From assembly GCA_022562655.1 (NCBI GenBank), contig JADFOU010000015.1:1-15352 (forward strand): a stretch of 15,352 bases of DNA, read 5' to 3'. The position numbers and the translations under genes were made by a program. Within the stretch, counting starts at the first letter, position 1. Every line of letters starts with the position of its first letter. The notes beneath the pieces are model-generated. The model made no database searches, had not been told where the DNA came from, and worked only from the letters and a program-made list of their open reading frames with translations. Shown piece after piece: positions 6,400 to 12,710 of the stretch. This stretch comes from a candidate division TA06 bacterium. GTDB taxonomy: Bacteria; Hydrothermota; DG-26; E44-bin18; JADFOU01.

Positions 6400-7236
6400 T
6401 TGTCTTATCTAAAGGCAGCGGCATTAGGGATTCTCCAAGGATTGACGGAATTTCTTCCCGTCTCCAGTTCCGCCCACCTTCTTTTCATAGAAGGACTTCT
6501 GGGGATCAATCCACCGGGAATTGCCTTTGAGGTCGCCCTCCATTTTGGAACGGCACTGGCAGTCCTCATCGTTTTTCGGAAGAGAATTGCTGGGATCTTC
6601 CTCTCTCTTTTTCACCTCTCCTCTCGAAAGAGAGACGGGGAAGACCCCAATTTTCGTCTCCTTCTCCTTCTTCTCATTGGCTCCCTTCCGGCTGGTTTCC
6701 TCGGATTTACATTCCGTTCACTGGTAAAGGAGATTTTTGATTCGCCTCAGGCAAATCTTTGGGCATCTTCTGCTCTCCTCGTCACAGGGTGCTTCCTCTT
6801 CTTAACGAGATTCTCACCCTCCATCACAGGTTCGAGAAAGATGAAGAAGGGAATTGGGTTTCAGGATGCTCTCAAGATGGGAATCGCTCAGGCAGCGGCA
6901 ATCCTTCCTGGCCTTTCCCGATCGGGTCTCACCATTGCCACAGGTTTCTTTTTAGGGCTCAAACGGGAGGAAGTGGTGGAGTTTTCTTTCCTTTTAGCCC
7001 TGCCAGCGATCTTCGGAGCGGTGGGTATAGAATTTGTAGGCGGTTTGAATGGATTGAATCTGTTGAATCCGCAAAATCCGCTGATGATTCCTCTCTTGAT
7101 TGGAACCTTTTTCGCCTTCGCATTTGGACTTCTTGCGCTCAAGGTTCTTCTCTCAATTGTTCAAAGAGGGAAACTGGATCGGTTTGCCTATTATTGCTGG
7201 GGGGTGGGGGTTTTGGGGATACTTCTTTCAATTTAA
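6400..7236 (+). CDS. uppP: Undecaprenyl-diphosphatase UppP (BacA)
   Basis: This integral membrane phosphatase of 278 residues (E. coli UppP has about 273) hydrolyses undecaprenyl diphosphate to the monophosphate. This recycles the lipid carrier for peptidoglycan and surface polysaccharides and gives bacitracin resistance. Family motifs are ILQGLTEFLPVSSSAHLL (11-28), with glutamate 17 in the (E/Q)xxxE catalytic motif, and ILPGLSRSGLTIATG (168-182), with arginine 174 in the PGxSRSG motif. The start is TTG at 6400: an in-frame TAA sits at 6382-6384 and no ATG or GTG lies between, while homology begins at once. No Shine-Dalgarno is visible. Residues 216-227 are an in-frame run of four asparagine-centred triplets (LNG LNL LNP QNP), encoded by 9-base units at 7045-7080 and not a family feature. 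The stop codon lies in the first unit of a repeat array. It is convergent with the next gene. Confidence 0.96.
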   Translation: MSYLKAAALGILQGLTEFLPVSSSAHLLFIEGLLGINPPGIAFEVALHFGTALAVLIVFRKRIAGIFLSLFHLSSRKRDGEDPNFRLLLLLLIGSLPAGFLGFTFRSLVKEIFDSPQANLWASSALLVTGCFLFLTRFSPSITGSRKMKKGIGFQDALKMGIAQAAAILPGLSRSGLTIATGFFLGLKREEVVEFSFLLALPAIFGAVGIEFVGGLNGLNLLNPQNPLMIPLLIGTFFAFAFGLLALKVLLSIVQRGKLDRFAYYCWGVGVLGILLSI

Positions 7237-7285
7237 GATTAGCAATTTAAAATGCTAAATTTGAATTGTGCATTGTAGAATTTGG
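7230..7285. repeat. Heptamer tandem array (AATTTNA type) overlapping the uppP stop
   Basis: Eight contiguous heptamers: AATTTAA (7230-7236, containing the uppP stop), GATTAGC, AATTTAA, AATGCTA, AATTTGA, ATTGTGC, ATTGTAG, AATTTGG. The words GCTAA, TTTAAA and GCATTG are shared with the arrays at 8697-8759 and 14016-14078. Confidence 0.8.
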
Positions 7286-7316
7286 GGTCAGGCAAATAAA
7301 TCTTAGCCTGACCCCA
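7283..7316. repeat. REP-like inverted repeat between convergent genes
   Basis: TGGGGTCAGGC (7283-7293) and GCCTGACCCCA (7306-7316) are perfect 11-base arms around a 12-base loop. The position between the convergent ends of uppP and the GWxTD gene would suit a two-way terminator, but neither side has a T run. The GGGGTCAGGC word resembles dispersed REP-type hairpins of the kind served by RAYT (REP-associated tyrosine) transposases; no such transposase lies in the window. Confidence 0.65.
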
Positions 7317-7340
7317 TGTCTCAATTTAACAGGCGGATTC

Positions 7341-7378
7341 GGTTAAATTTAACTATTTAACCATTTAACTGTTTAACC
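7341..7378. repeat. Octamer tandem array (RGTTAAAY type) before the GWxTD gene end
   Basis: Read on the minus strand from 7378 this is GGTTAAAC, AGTTAAAT, GGTTAAAT, AGTTAAAT, then TTAACC, in exact 8-base phase. It lies just beyond the stop codon of the GWxTD gene. Confidence 0.85.
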
Positions 7379-7387
7379 CATTCTCAT

Positions 7388-8776
7388 CTATCTTCGTCTT
7401 TGTTCCACTTCGGTAGGATCAATCAATTCATACCATTTCGGGTGGGTGAAGTTTCCTTCAACGGTAGAGTAGATGAGGTCATATTTTCCAAAGCCGCTAA
7501 AGTCCAGAAAGACAAACTGCATTCCTCCCTTACTATAATAGGACCAGATCTCATGGGGCTTATAGGCGATGTCTGCAGGTCGCCTATCCAAATTATCCGG
7601 TGGTCCATACTTGATGTAGATTCTCCCCCGGTCTGTCCTTCTCCCCTTTTCAAATCCAGCAGAGTAAAGGGAATCCGCCTCTCTGATTCTATGAGCGAAG
7701 GCGAGGAATGCCTCATTCTCAGGCGTCATCGGATCGGGGTCATTTTCTTTCCAGAAGCGATCTAAGTATGCGTTTTTCCCTTTTGAGGAGAGGCTTTTAT
7801 AAAATGACAACTCCTGAGGGGAGGCAACGTATTCGATTTGATCATAGTAGTCTATCGACCATTCAGGGATTTGTGTTGAGACCTGGGTAGGGGTTTCTAA
7901 GATGGTGAACCCCTTCTCCGAGATGGCTTCTTTTTGTGTGGAAAAATCTTTCACCTTCACCTGTAACCGATACTTCCCTGGTGAAAGGGCAATTACATTC
8001 ACGGCACCTACCTCTATGGCTGAAGGACCTGGCTTCTCCTTATCTTTAGGCGGAAGTTCTTTTACTACCTTCCCTTTTTCATCCAGTAGTCTATACATCA
8101 CCTGATAGTCTCCAGAAAGATTATAGATCTCCATGTAGGAATAGAGGAGGTAGCGACTCTTATTAAAAAGGGCAGAAGGGGCAGGAGTGACCCGAAGTCC
8201 ATTCTTGGTGAATTTTTTTGTAGGGGCGGGGTTCAAACCCACCTCTACTTCGGTCGTATCCGATTCAATCGTGGAGGCGAACTGGATGTCGCTTGTGAAG
8301 AGGTCTTGGGGTGGGGAGTGGATCACGAGAGAGGTAACAAATTTTCCTGACTTTTGAGTCTTGAGATCGGTCAGGCGGAAAGTCAGGTCGTAGGTACCGG
8401 GAGCAAAGAGCCATTCCCTCCGGTCGAGGGCAGCCTGTCCCCTTTTCTCTGCTTCTTCTTGGGAAGTGATATAAATGGTTAGATTCCGATCCTCACTCTT
8501 CTCCTCTCCTGTCTTTCGATCCTTGAGGGTCAGTGTCGACTGGAGGTCTGCTCGAAGTCCGAATTGGGCATCTTCAGTGTAGGAAAGGGAGTAATAGGGG
8601 ATTTCAAAATCAAGCTCAACGGCGGTGACTTCCTCTCCTGCATAAAAGCGGGCAAAATCTGCGTAGAAGGTGAGGGAATCATCGGCAGAAGCGGGGAAAT
8701 TTAAAATTAGCAATGCAAATAATGCAATGCCCATTGTTAATTTTTCAATTTGAATTGAATCTTTATCGCCTTTCAC
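7388..8776 (-). CDS. GWxTD-domain secreted protein, second of a tandem pair
   Basis: This 462-residue protein is of unknown function, with a signal peptide ending at ASA (29-31). The N-terminal and middle parts (about 32-300) are beta-rich, with SPGKYRLQVKVKD (265-277) typical of an Ig-like or transthyretin-like strand pair. The C-terminal GWxTD domain follows: FWKENDPDPMTPENEAF (341-357), then GRRTDRGRIYIKYGPPD (378-394) and EIWSYYSKGGMQFVFLDFSG (409-428). The name-giving GWxTD motif is altered to GRRTD: arginine replaces tryptophan. The GTG at 8776 overlaps the upstream paralogue by 14 bases and has a weak AAGGG; the alternative is ATG at 8734 (residue 15), without a Shine-Dalgarno but giving a normal signal peptide. 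Most of the signal peptide is encoded by the heptamer array at 8697-8759. The tandem arrangement with its paralogue suggests the two products act together. Confidence 0.85.
   Translation of the reverse strand: MKGDKDSIQIEKLTMGIALFALLILNFPASADDSLTFYADFARFYAGEEVTAVELDFEIPYYSLSYTEDAQFGLRADLQSTLTLKDRKTGEEKSEDRNLTIYITSQEEAEKRGQAALDRREWLFAPGTYDLTFRLTDLKTQKSGKFVTSLVIHSPPQDLFTSDIQFASTIESDTTEVEVGLNPAPTKKFTKNGLRVTPAPSALFNKSRYLLYSYMEIYNLSGDYQVMYRLLDEKGKVVKELPPKDKEKPGPSAIEVGAVNVIALSPGKYRLQVKVKDFSTQKEAISEKGFTILETPTQVSTQIPEWSIDYYDQIEYVASPQELSFYKSLSSKGKNAYLDRFWKENDPDPMTPENEAFLAFAHRIREADSLYSAGFEKGRRTDRGRIYIKYGPPDNLDRRPADIAYKPHEIWSYYSKGGMQFVFLDFSGFGKYDLIYSTVEGNFTHPKWYELIDPTEVEQRRR
8697..8759. repeat. Heptamer tandem array inside the GWxTD signal-peptide coding region
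   Basis: Nine contiguous heptamers on the plus strand: AAATTTA, AAATTAG, CAATGCA, AATAATG, CAATGCC, CATTGTT, AATTTTT, CAATTTG, AATTGAA. They encode residues 7-27 of the GWxTD protein, including the alternative start ATG (8732-8734) and the hydrophobic core of the signal peptide. Confidence 0.7.
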
Positions 8777-10169
8777 GGTCTGCCCTTATCTCCTCTTCCC
8801 GATTGGTGAGGGTATATTGTCCGATACCGTGTTCGTCTACAAAGACAAACTGATAGTTGTGTCCAAAATAATGCCAGATCTGGTAGGGATTCGTAGAAAG
8901 ACTGAAGGCTTGCTCCTGAACCTGATCGGGAGGACCAAGCTTAATATAGATCCTCCCCCGATCACTTCGCCAGCCCTGATCTGGCGGAGTAAATTGTTCA
9001 TCGGCAATTTCCACTCGCCGGAAATATTCCTCTTCGACCTCATTCCTTTCTGTAATGGGGGTTGGATCATGTTTCTTCCAAAACTCCTGATAGACCTTCT
9101 CCCTCTCCTCCGGTGGAGCATTTTTCAAGACCTTCATTTCCTCCGGTGTGGCTAAATATTCCATCTTCTCTACCCTCTCGATATAATTCTCCTCGGTGTA
9201 AAATATGGAGAAATCAAGAGAGAAAGTAGCAGTAGAAGTAGTCCCGCCACGGGCGGGATCACTGTCCTCTGCCACTTGAACTCTGAGGAAGTAATCTCCT
9301 CCCTTCGTGAATTGTGAATGATGAATTGTGATTTGTGAATTGTGAAATCTGAATTCTCCACTCTCCTTTTGGCCCGAATCGGGCGGGTGGGTTCGGCTGT
9401 GGGGCAATGTCCGCCTTTCGAGCCCGACCCCCACCCTCGGGCTGGATCGGCCAGGAGAGCGGATTCGATTCAATACACTGAAGGGGGACCATTCACTGCT
9501 CTCTATCGTTTTCTTTCCTTCGAATACGATTTTTTGATCACAATCAACTATTTTCCAGATAGCGGTTAGCTGACAGGTATCCGTGCTGTAGATTTCGAAT
9601 TGAAAGGCAATATCCTCTTCCTCTTCATAAGTCCGTCTTGGATTTGGATAGTATTGAACTACAGGGGTTAGGTCCGTTTTTGGCGTATTTAAGGAATCAC
9701 CATTTGACCATTTAACTGTCTTGAGAAATTTGATTCCACTAATGAGAGGAGATTGAGAGTTGAAGTCCGGAACCTGAACGGACTCTTCATTGAGGCCCAC
9801 TTCTGAGGAATGCATGCCTTCGACCCGAGTGATGAGGCGATAGGATCCTGGAGGGATAGAGAGGGAGACATCACCAAAGATGGATTGGCTCAGGAGACTA
9901 GTTTCTTGATAGTTCTCGATCTTGTAGGATCTTTTCCAGATGTCGCTTTTGATGATATTACCATTTTCGTCCTCAAATATTGCAATGAAATTAAAAAAAG
10001 TGATATACCCATTAGTATGGGTGACGAACTGGAGTTGATCGTTGGGAATTTCATAGGTGATCTCCACTCGCCCTTTGTAGGGGATAAAATCGGTGTAGTA
10101 CTCCATCGCCCCTACATTCGAAGGGAGCCAGGCGAGAAGAAGAAAAAAAAGGGTGAAATATCGTACCAC
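8763..10169 (-). CDS. GWxTD-domain secreted protein carrying translated repeat insertions, first of a tandem pair
   Basis: This 468-residue protein has a signal peptide cleaved near VGA (19-21). The C-terminal GWxTD domain reads YQEFWKKHDPTPITERNE (360-377), GWRSDRGRIYIKLGPPD (399-415) and YQIWHYFGHNYQFVFVDE (429-446); serine replaces threonine in GWxTD. No biochemical role is known to me for the family. Compared with the downstream paralogue, an extra stretch of about 57 residues (232-288) separates SPFS from the strand GGDYFLRVQVAED (290-302). It is rich in R, S, P and H and is encoded by a GC-rich palindromic element plus a heptamer array. Smaller repeat-encoded pieces are TVKWSNGD (151-158) and DPARGGTTSTAT (304-315). 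The frame stays open throughout. The start is GTG at 10169 with GAGAGGAGGAA directly upstream. Its own promoter lies at 10199-10227, and the second GWxTD gene overlaps its end by 14 bases. Confidence 0.85.
   Translation of the reverse strand: MVRYFTLFFLLLAWLPSNVGAMEYYTDFIPYKGRVEITYEIPNDQLQFVTHTNGYITFFNFIAIFEDENGNIIKSDIWKRSYKIENYQETSLLSQSIFGDVSLSIPPGSYRLITRVEGMHSSEVGLNEESVQVPDFNSQSPLISGIKFLKTVKWSNGDSLNTPKTDLTPVVQYYPNPRRTYEEEEDIAFQFEIYSTDTCQLTAIWKIVDCDQKIVFEGKKTIESSEWSPFSVLNRIRSPGRSSPRVGVGLERRTLPHSRTHPPDSGQKESGEFRFHNSQITIHHSQFTKGGDYFLRVQVAEDSDPARGGTTSTATFSLDFSIFYTEENYIERVEKMEYLATPEEMKVLKNAPPEEREKVYQEFWKKHDPTPITERNEVEEEYFRRVEIADEQFTPPDQGWRSDRGRIYIKLGPPDQVQEQAFSLSTNPYQIWHYFGHNYQFVFVDEHGIGQYTLTNREEEIRADRERR
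9224..9258. repeat. Hexamer array plus mini-palindrome inside the GWxTD gene
   Basis: AAGTAG, CAGTAG, AAGTAG (9224-9241) are joined directly to TCCCGCC-ACG-GGCGGGA (9242-9258), with 7-base arms. Translated on the minus strand they give DPARGG followed by a threonine/serine-rich piece. The paralogue is about six residues shorter at this position. Confidence 0.7.
9305..9346. repeat. Heptamer tandem array (TTCACAA type) translated inside the GWxTD gene
   Basis: On the minus strand six contiguous units read TTCACAA, TTCACAA, ATCACAA, TTCATCA, TTCACAA, TTCACGA (42 bases). Because 7 is not a multiple of 3, translation yields a seven-residue period: FHNSQIT then IHHSQFT. This is the best-preserved array in the window. 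Confidence 0.9.
9372..9443. repeat. GC-rich REP-like element translated inside the GWxTD gene
   Basis: Two stems share the word GCCCGA/TCGGGC: GCCCGA-A-TCGGGC (9372-9384) and AGCCCGA (9421-9427) paired with TCGGGCT (9437-9443) around a 9-base loop. Between them lies GTCCGCCTTTCGAGCCCGA (9409-9427), similar to bases 880-898 in livM. It encodes much of the extra segment 232-288 of the GWxTD protein. Confidence 0.65.
9702..9717. repeat. Two octamers of the GGTTAAAT family inside the GWxTD gene
   Basis: Minus strand AGTTAAAT then GGTCAAAT, one mismatch from the family unit and in 8-base phase, preceded by AC as in the array at 7341-7378. Translated as part of TVKWSNGD. With only two units, chance is possible. 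Confidence 0.5.
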
Positions 10170-10198
10170 TTCCTCCTCTCTTTATGACAAACAGTTTT

Positions 10199-10227
10199 AT
10201 TTTAGTATGAATGGAATAGAAAGGCAA
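10199..10227 (-). promoter_or_regulatory. Candidate sigma70-type promoter of the GWxTD gene pair
   Basis: On the minus strand TTGCCT (10222-10227, 4 of 6), a 17-base spacer and TAAAAT (10199-10204, 5 of 6) lie in the 71-base gap after the permease gene. The start would fall near 10192, leaving a leader with the GAGAGGAGG sequence before GTG 10169. The GWxTD pair could therefore be expressed apart from the efflux operon upstream. Confidence 0.55.
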
Positions 10228-10240
10228 GGGTTTTCTTCCG

Positions 10241-11461
10241 TTATTCGTACCTCAGGGCTTCAACAGGATCGAGGCGGGCGGCTTTGGTGGCGGGATAGAG
10301 ACCGAAGAAGATTCCTACGACACTGGAAAAACCGAAACCCAAAAGGATGGACCAGAAGGGAACGGTGGCGGGTAAGTTGGAAACAATGGAGACGAGTTTT
10401 GCCAGTGAGAAGCCAAGGAGAATCCCCAAGGCCCCCCCGATTCCACTCACCGTCACCGCCTCGACGAGAAATTGCAAGAGGATGTCTCGATATCGGGCCC
10501 CCACCGCCTTCCGAATTCCTATCTCCCTTGTCCTCTCCGTTACCGAGACCAGCATAATATTCATAATCCCGATTCCCCCCACGAGGAGGGAAAGAGAGGC
10601 GATCCCGAACATAACCAGAAAGGCGGCACCGGTAAATTTATTATAAGCTTGCATGAGGGCATCGGCGGAGTTGATCGCAAAGTCATCCGGTTTCCCAGGG
10701 GGCACTCCTCTCCTCCGACGCAATACATTTCGGACCTCCTCAATCGCCTGCTCCTTCTCTCCCTCCTTTGGCTGTACCATAATGTCCACATCCACAGACC
10801 TCCGTATCCCATAGACCTTCTGGAAAACGGAAATAGGAATGACGACAGTATTATCAAAGCTTTCCCCAAAAAAACTGCCCTTTTCTTCTAAAATTCCGAC
10901 AACGAAGAAACGATTCCCCTCGATCCGGATCTCTTTTTCTATGGGGTCTTCCACTGGGAAGAGGGCCTCTATGACATCTATACCGATCACACAGACCATC
11001 TGTTTCCGTTCCACATCCAGATCGGTAATGTACCGTCCCCGTTCTACAAAATGTTCAGTGATCTTCTGTTCCTCAGGGGTCGTTCCGTGGACTGGGACCA
11101 TTCTGGATGTCTTCTTTTTGTATTTGATGTTGGAGCGGCGGTCAAGGAAGGTTGCCAGTGTTTGAACTGAGGGGCAGAGCCTCATGATGGCGTCCGCATC
11201 ATCCATCGTAATGTCCTTCCGTCCCCGATATTTCCACCAATCTCCACTCTCCTGAATCCATGGATACTTTTGAATATAAAGAACGTCCGTTCCAATGGAG
11301 GAAAAGGTAGTCTTTACGACTTTGTTGAGACCGGAAATAAGGGAGATGACGCCAATGACGGTCATCACCCCGATGAGGATTCCGAGGGTGGTGAGGAAGG
11401 AGCGTAGTTTATGGGCACGAATAGCGACAAACGCAGTATTGAAGCTTTCTAAAAAGTTCAA
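10241..11461 (-). CDS. MacB-like ABC transporter permease (FtsX-type), without fused ATPase
   Basis: This 406-residue inner-membrane protein has the MacB permease layout: a first membrane helix after SFNTAFVAIRAHKLRSFLTT (6-25), a large periplasmic domain of the MacB_PCD type (about 50-275), then three helices of the FtsX domain. The signature SLLVGGIGIMNIMLVSVTER followed by TREIGIRKAVGA (291-322) and the end YPATKAARLDPVEALRYE (389-406) are characteristic. MacB-type proteins do not pump substrate through the membrane but pass force to the periplasmic adaptor and TolC. E. coli MacB carries an N-terminal nucleotide-binding domain; none is present here, so a separate ATPase must power it. A clear Shine-Dalgarno, AAAGGAG, lies 7 bases before ATG 11461, and only 2 bases separate it from the adaptor gene. 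Confidence 0.93.
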   Translation of the reverse strand: MNFLESFNTAFVAIRAHKLRSFLTTLGILIGVMTVIGVISLISGLNKVVKTTFSSIGTDVLYIQKYPWIQESGDWWKYRGRKDITMDDADAIMRLCPSVQTLATFLDRRSNIKYKKKTSRMVPVHGTTPEEQKITEHFVERGRYITDLDVERKQMVCVIGIDVIEALFPVEDPIEKEIRIEGNRFFVVGILEEKGSFFGESFDNTVVIPISVFQKVYGIRRSVDVDIMVQPKEGEKEQAIEEVRNVLRRRRGVPPGKPDDFAINSADALMQAYNKFTGAAFLVMFGIASLSLLVGGIGIMNIMLVSVTERTREIGIRKAVGARYRDILLQFLVEAVTVSGIGGALGILLGFSLAKLVSIVSNLPATVPFWSILLGFGFSSVVGIFFGLYPATKAARLDPVEALRYE

Positions 11462-11463
11462 TT

Positions 11464-12663
11464 TTATTTCTCCTTTCTCCCTCTCCTTCCTTTTTTCTTC
11501 GAACTCTTCTCAATCTTCACAAGATCCCCGTTCTTCAGGTCATTCAGGATCCGGAAAGGACCCGTGACGATCTTCTCTCCTTGTTCCACTCCCTCTAAGA
11601 TCTCGATATGGGTCTCATCGGAGATTCCTGTCTGGACAGGGGTGAATAGGACTTCTCCATCGTTGACGACAAAAACTCCCTCCACTTTCTTTTTGTTATC
11701 CCTCTCGTATTCCTCCCCTTCCGGATTTTCGTCTTCTTGCCCTTCTTCTTCCTCTTGTTCCGGGTTCCTCAGCACCACCGATTGGATGGGGACCTTGAGG
11801 GTGGAATCCTTCTCAGCAGTAAAGATGTCCACGGAGGCGGACATTCCGGATCGAAGGGTCCCGACAGAGTCCAGGACGGCCACCTTCACATAAAAATTGG
11901 TCGTCTCTTCAAAGGTCCTCCCCCTCTGGGTGGAGCCGGTGTTGGCGATCTCCCTCACCTCCCCTTTGAAGGTGGTATCGGGATGGGCGTCAAACTCAAT
12001 CTCGGCGGGTTGACCGATCCGGATATCTATCACCTCGCTCTCATCCACGGCGGCGGTCACCTCCATCTCGGAGAGATCGGCAATGGTCATCAGGACGGTG
12101 CCGGGGTTGTTCATGGTTCCGGTCACCACAATCTCCCCTTCCTCCACATTGAGTTGGGTAACGATTCCGGAGAGGGGGGTGATGATTCGAGTCTTCTCGA
12201 AGGTTTTCCGTGCGTTCTTGACTTTCATCAGGGTGGTCCTATAATTTGCCTCCGCCTGCTGGAACTCCTCTTTCGAGATTAAATCTTCCTTAAAGAGTTT
12301 CCTCTTTCTCTCGAAGGAACGTTCGATAAATTTCAGGTTGGCTGCGGCCGATTCAAGTTCTGCATTCTCTCGGGTGTCGTCCAATAGGGCGAGAACTTGG
12401 CCTTCACTAACCTGGTCTCCTTCTTTCACATTGAGTTGGATGATCTTCCCCATGATGTCGGAACTGATGTTCACTTCCGTCTTAGGCCTCACTCGTCCAG
12501 GAGCATTCACGACCGCCTTGATCTCCCCCTGTTTCACCTTCTCCACTCGAACCTTCTTCACCTCCCCTTTCTGGGTAAGATTGACGATGACGATGAGTAG
12601 GATGAGGAGAAGTGCGCCTCCTCCGATGAGGATCTTCTTATGTCTTTTGAAAAACCTTTTCAT
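11464..12663 (-). CDS. MacA-like periplasmic adaptor (HlyD/RND membrane-fusion family)
   Basis: This adaptor of 399 residues connects the inner-membrane permease with the TolC-like channel. Order of parts: basic start MKRFFKRHKK, one membrane anchor (11-29), first lipoyl half (about 56-95, with SDIMGKIIQLNVKEGDQV), alpha-helical hairpin rich in E, K and R (98-158), second lipoyl half (159-180, ITPLSGIVTQLNVEEGEIVV), beta-barrel and membrane-proximal domains. An acidic stretch (301-320, mostly E, Q and D) interrupts the region after the beta-barrel, and the tail is strongly basic (SSKKKGRRGRKEK). An upstream in-frame GTG at 12687 would add eight residues encoded by a hexamer repeat; ATG 12663, preceded by GAAGGGA, is preferred. 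It lies between the TolC-like and permease genes and is surely co-transcribed with them. Confidence 0.92.
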   Translation of the reverse strand: MKRFFKRHKKILIGGGALLLILLIVIVNLTQKGEVKKVRVEKVKQGEIKAVVNAPGRVRPKTEVNISSDIMGKIIQLNVKEGDQVSEGQVLALLDDTRENAELESAAANLKFIERSFERKRKLFKEDLISKEEFQQAEANYRTTLMKVKNARKTFEKTRIITPLSGIVTQLNVEEGEIVVTGTMNNPGTVLMTIADLSEMEVTAAVDESEVIDIRIGQPAEIEFDAHPDTTFKGEVREIANTGSTQRGRTFEETTNFYVKVAVLDSVGTLRSGMSASVDIFTAEKDSTLKVPIQSVVLRNPEQEEEEGQEDENPEGEEYERDNKKKVEGVFVVNDGEVLFTPVQTGISDETHIEILEGVEQGEKIVTGPFRILNDLKNGDLVKIEKSSKKKGRRGRKEK

Positions 12664-12674
12664 TATTGAATTCC

Positions 12675-12710
12675 CTTCTACTGCCACTGCTACTGCTACT
12701 GCTTCTACCT
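12675..12710. repeat. Hexamer tandem array (CTGCTA/CAGTRG type) at the TolC-adaptor junction
   Basis: Six contiguous hexamers on the plus strand: CTTCTA, CTGCCA, CTGCTA, CTGCTA, CTGCTT, CTACCT. The array contains the stop codon of the TolC-like gene (12705-12707) and the rejected upstream GTG of the adaptor gene. The same family occurs at 5228-5258 and 9224-9241. Confidence 0.8.

Noticed and set aside
7283..7316. Hairpin as an ordinary intrinsic terminator
   Set aside because: No run of T follows either arm on either strand; listed as a REP-like repeat instead.
3653..7378. GGTTAAAT arrays as a CRISPR array
   Set aside because: Units are 8 bases, contiguous and degenerate, with no unique spacers and no cas genes.
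8955..8988. Inverted repeat CGCCAG/CTGGCG in the GWxTD motif region as another mini-palindrome
   Set aside because: Arms are only 6 bases with a 7-base loop and the codons encode the conserved GWRSD motif, so chance is the simpler reading.
8763..10169. First GWxTD gene as a broken gene disrupted by repeats
   Set aside because: All insertions keep the frame and the C-terminal domain is complete, so it is more likely functional.
11737..12282. Plus-strand open frame of 181 codons opposite the adaptor gene
   Set aside because: It is a shadow of the adaptor coding sequence with no homology, signal or ribosome binding site; the other long antisense frames (for example 14387-14779 and 4930-5307) were dropped for the same reason.
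12664..12687. GTG at 12687 as the adaptor start
   Set aside because: The extra residues are encoded by hexamer repeat and spacer DNA, while GAAGGGA precedes the ATG at 12663 and the protein then starts with a normal basic anchor.
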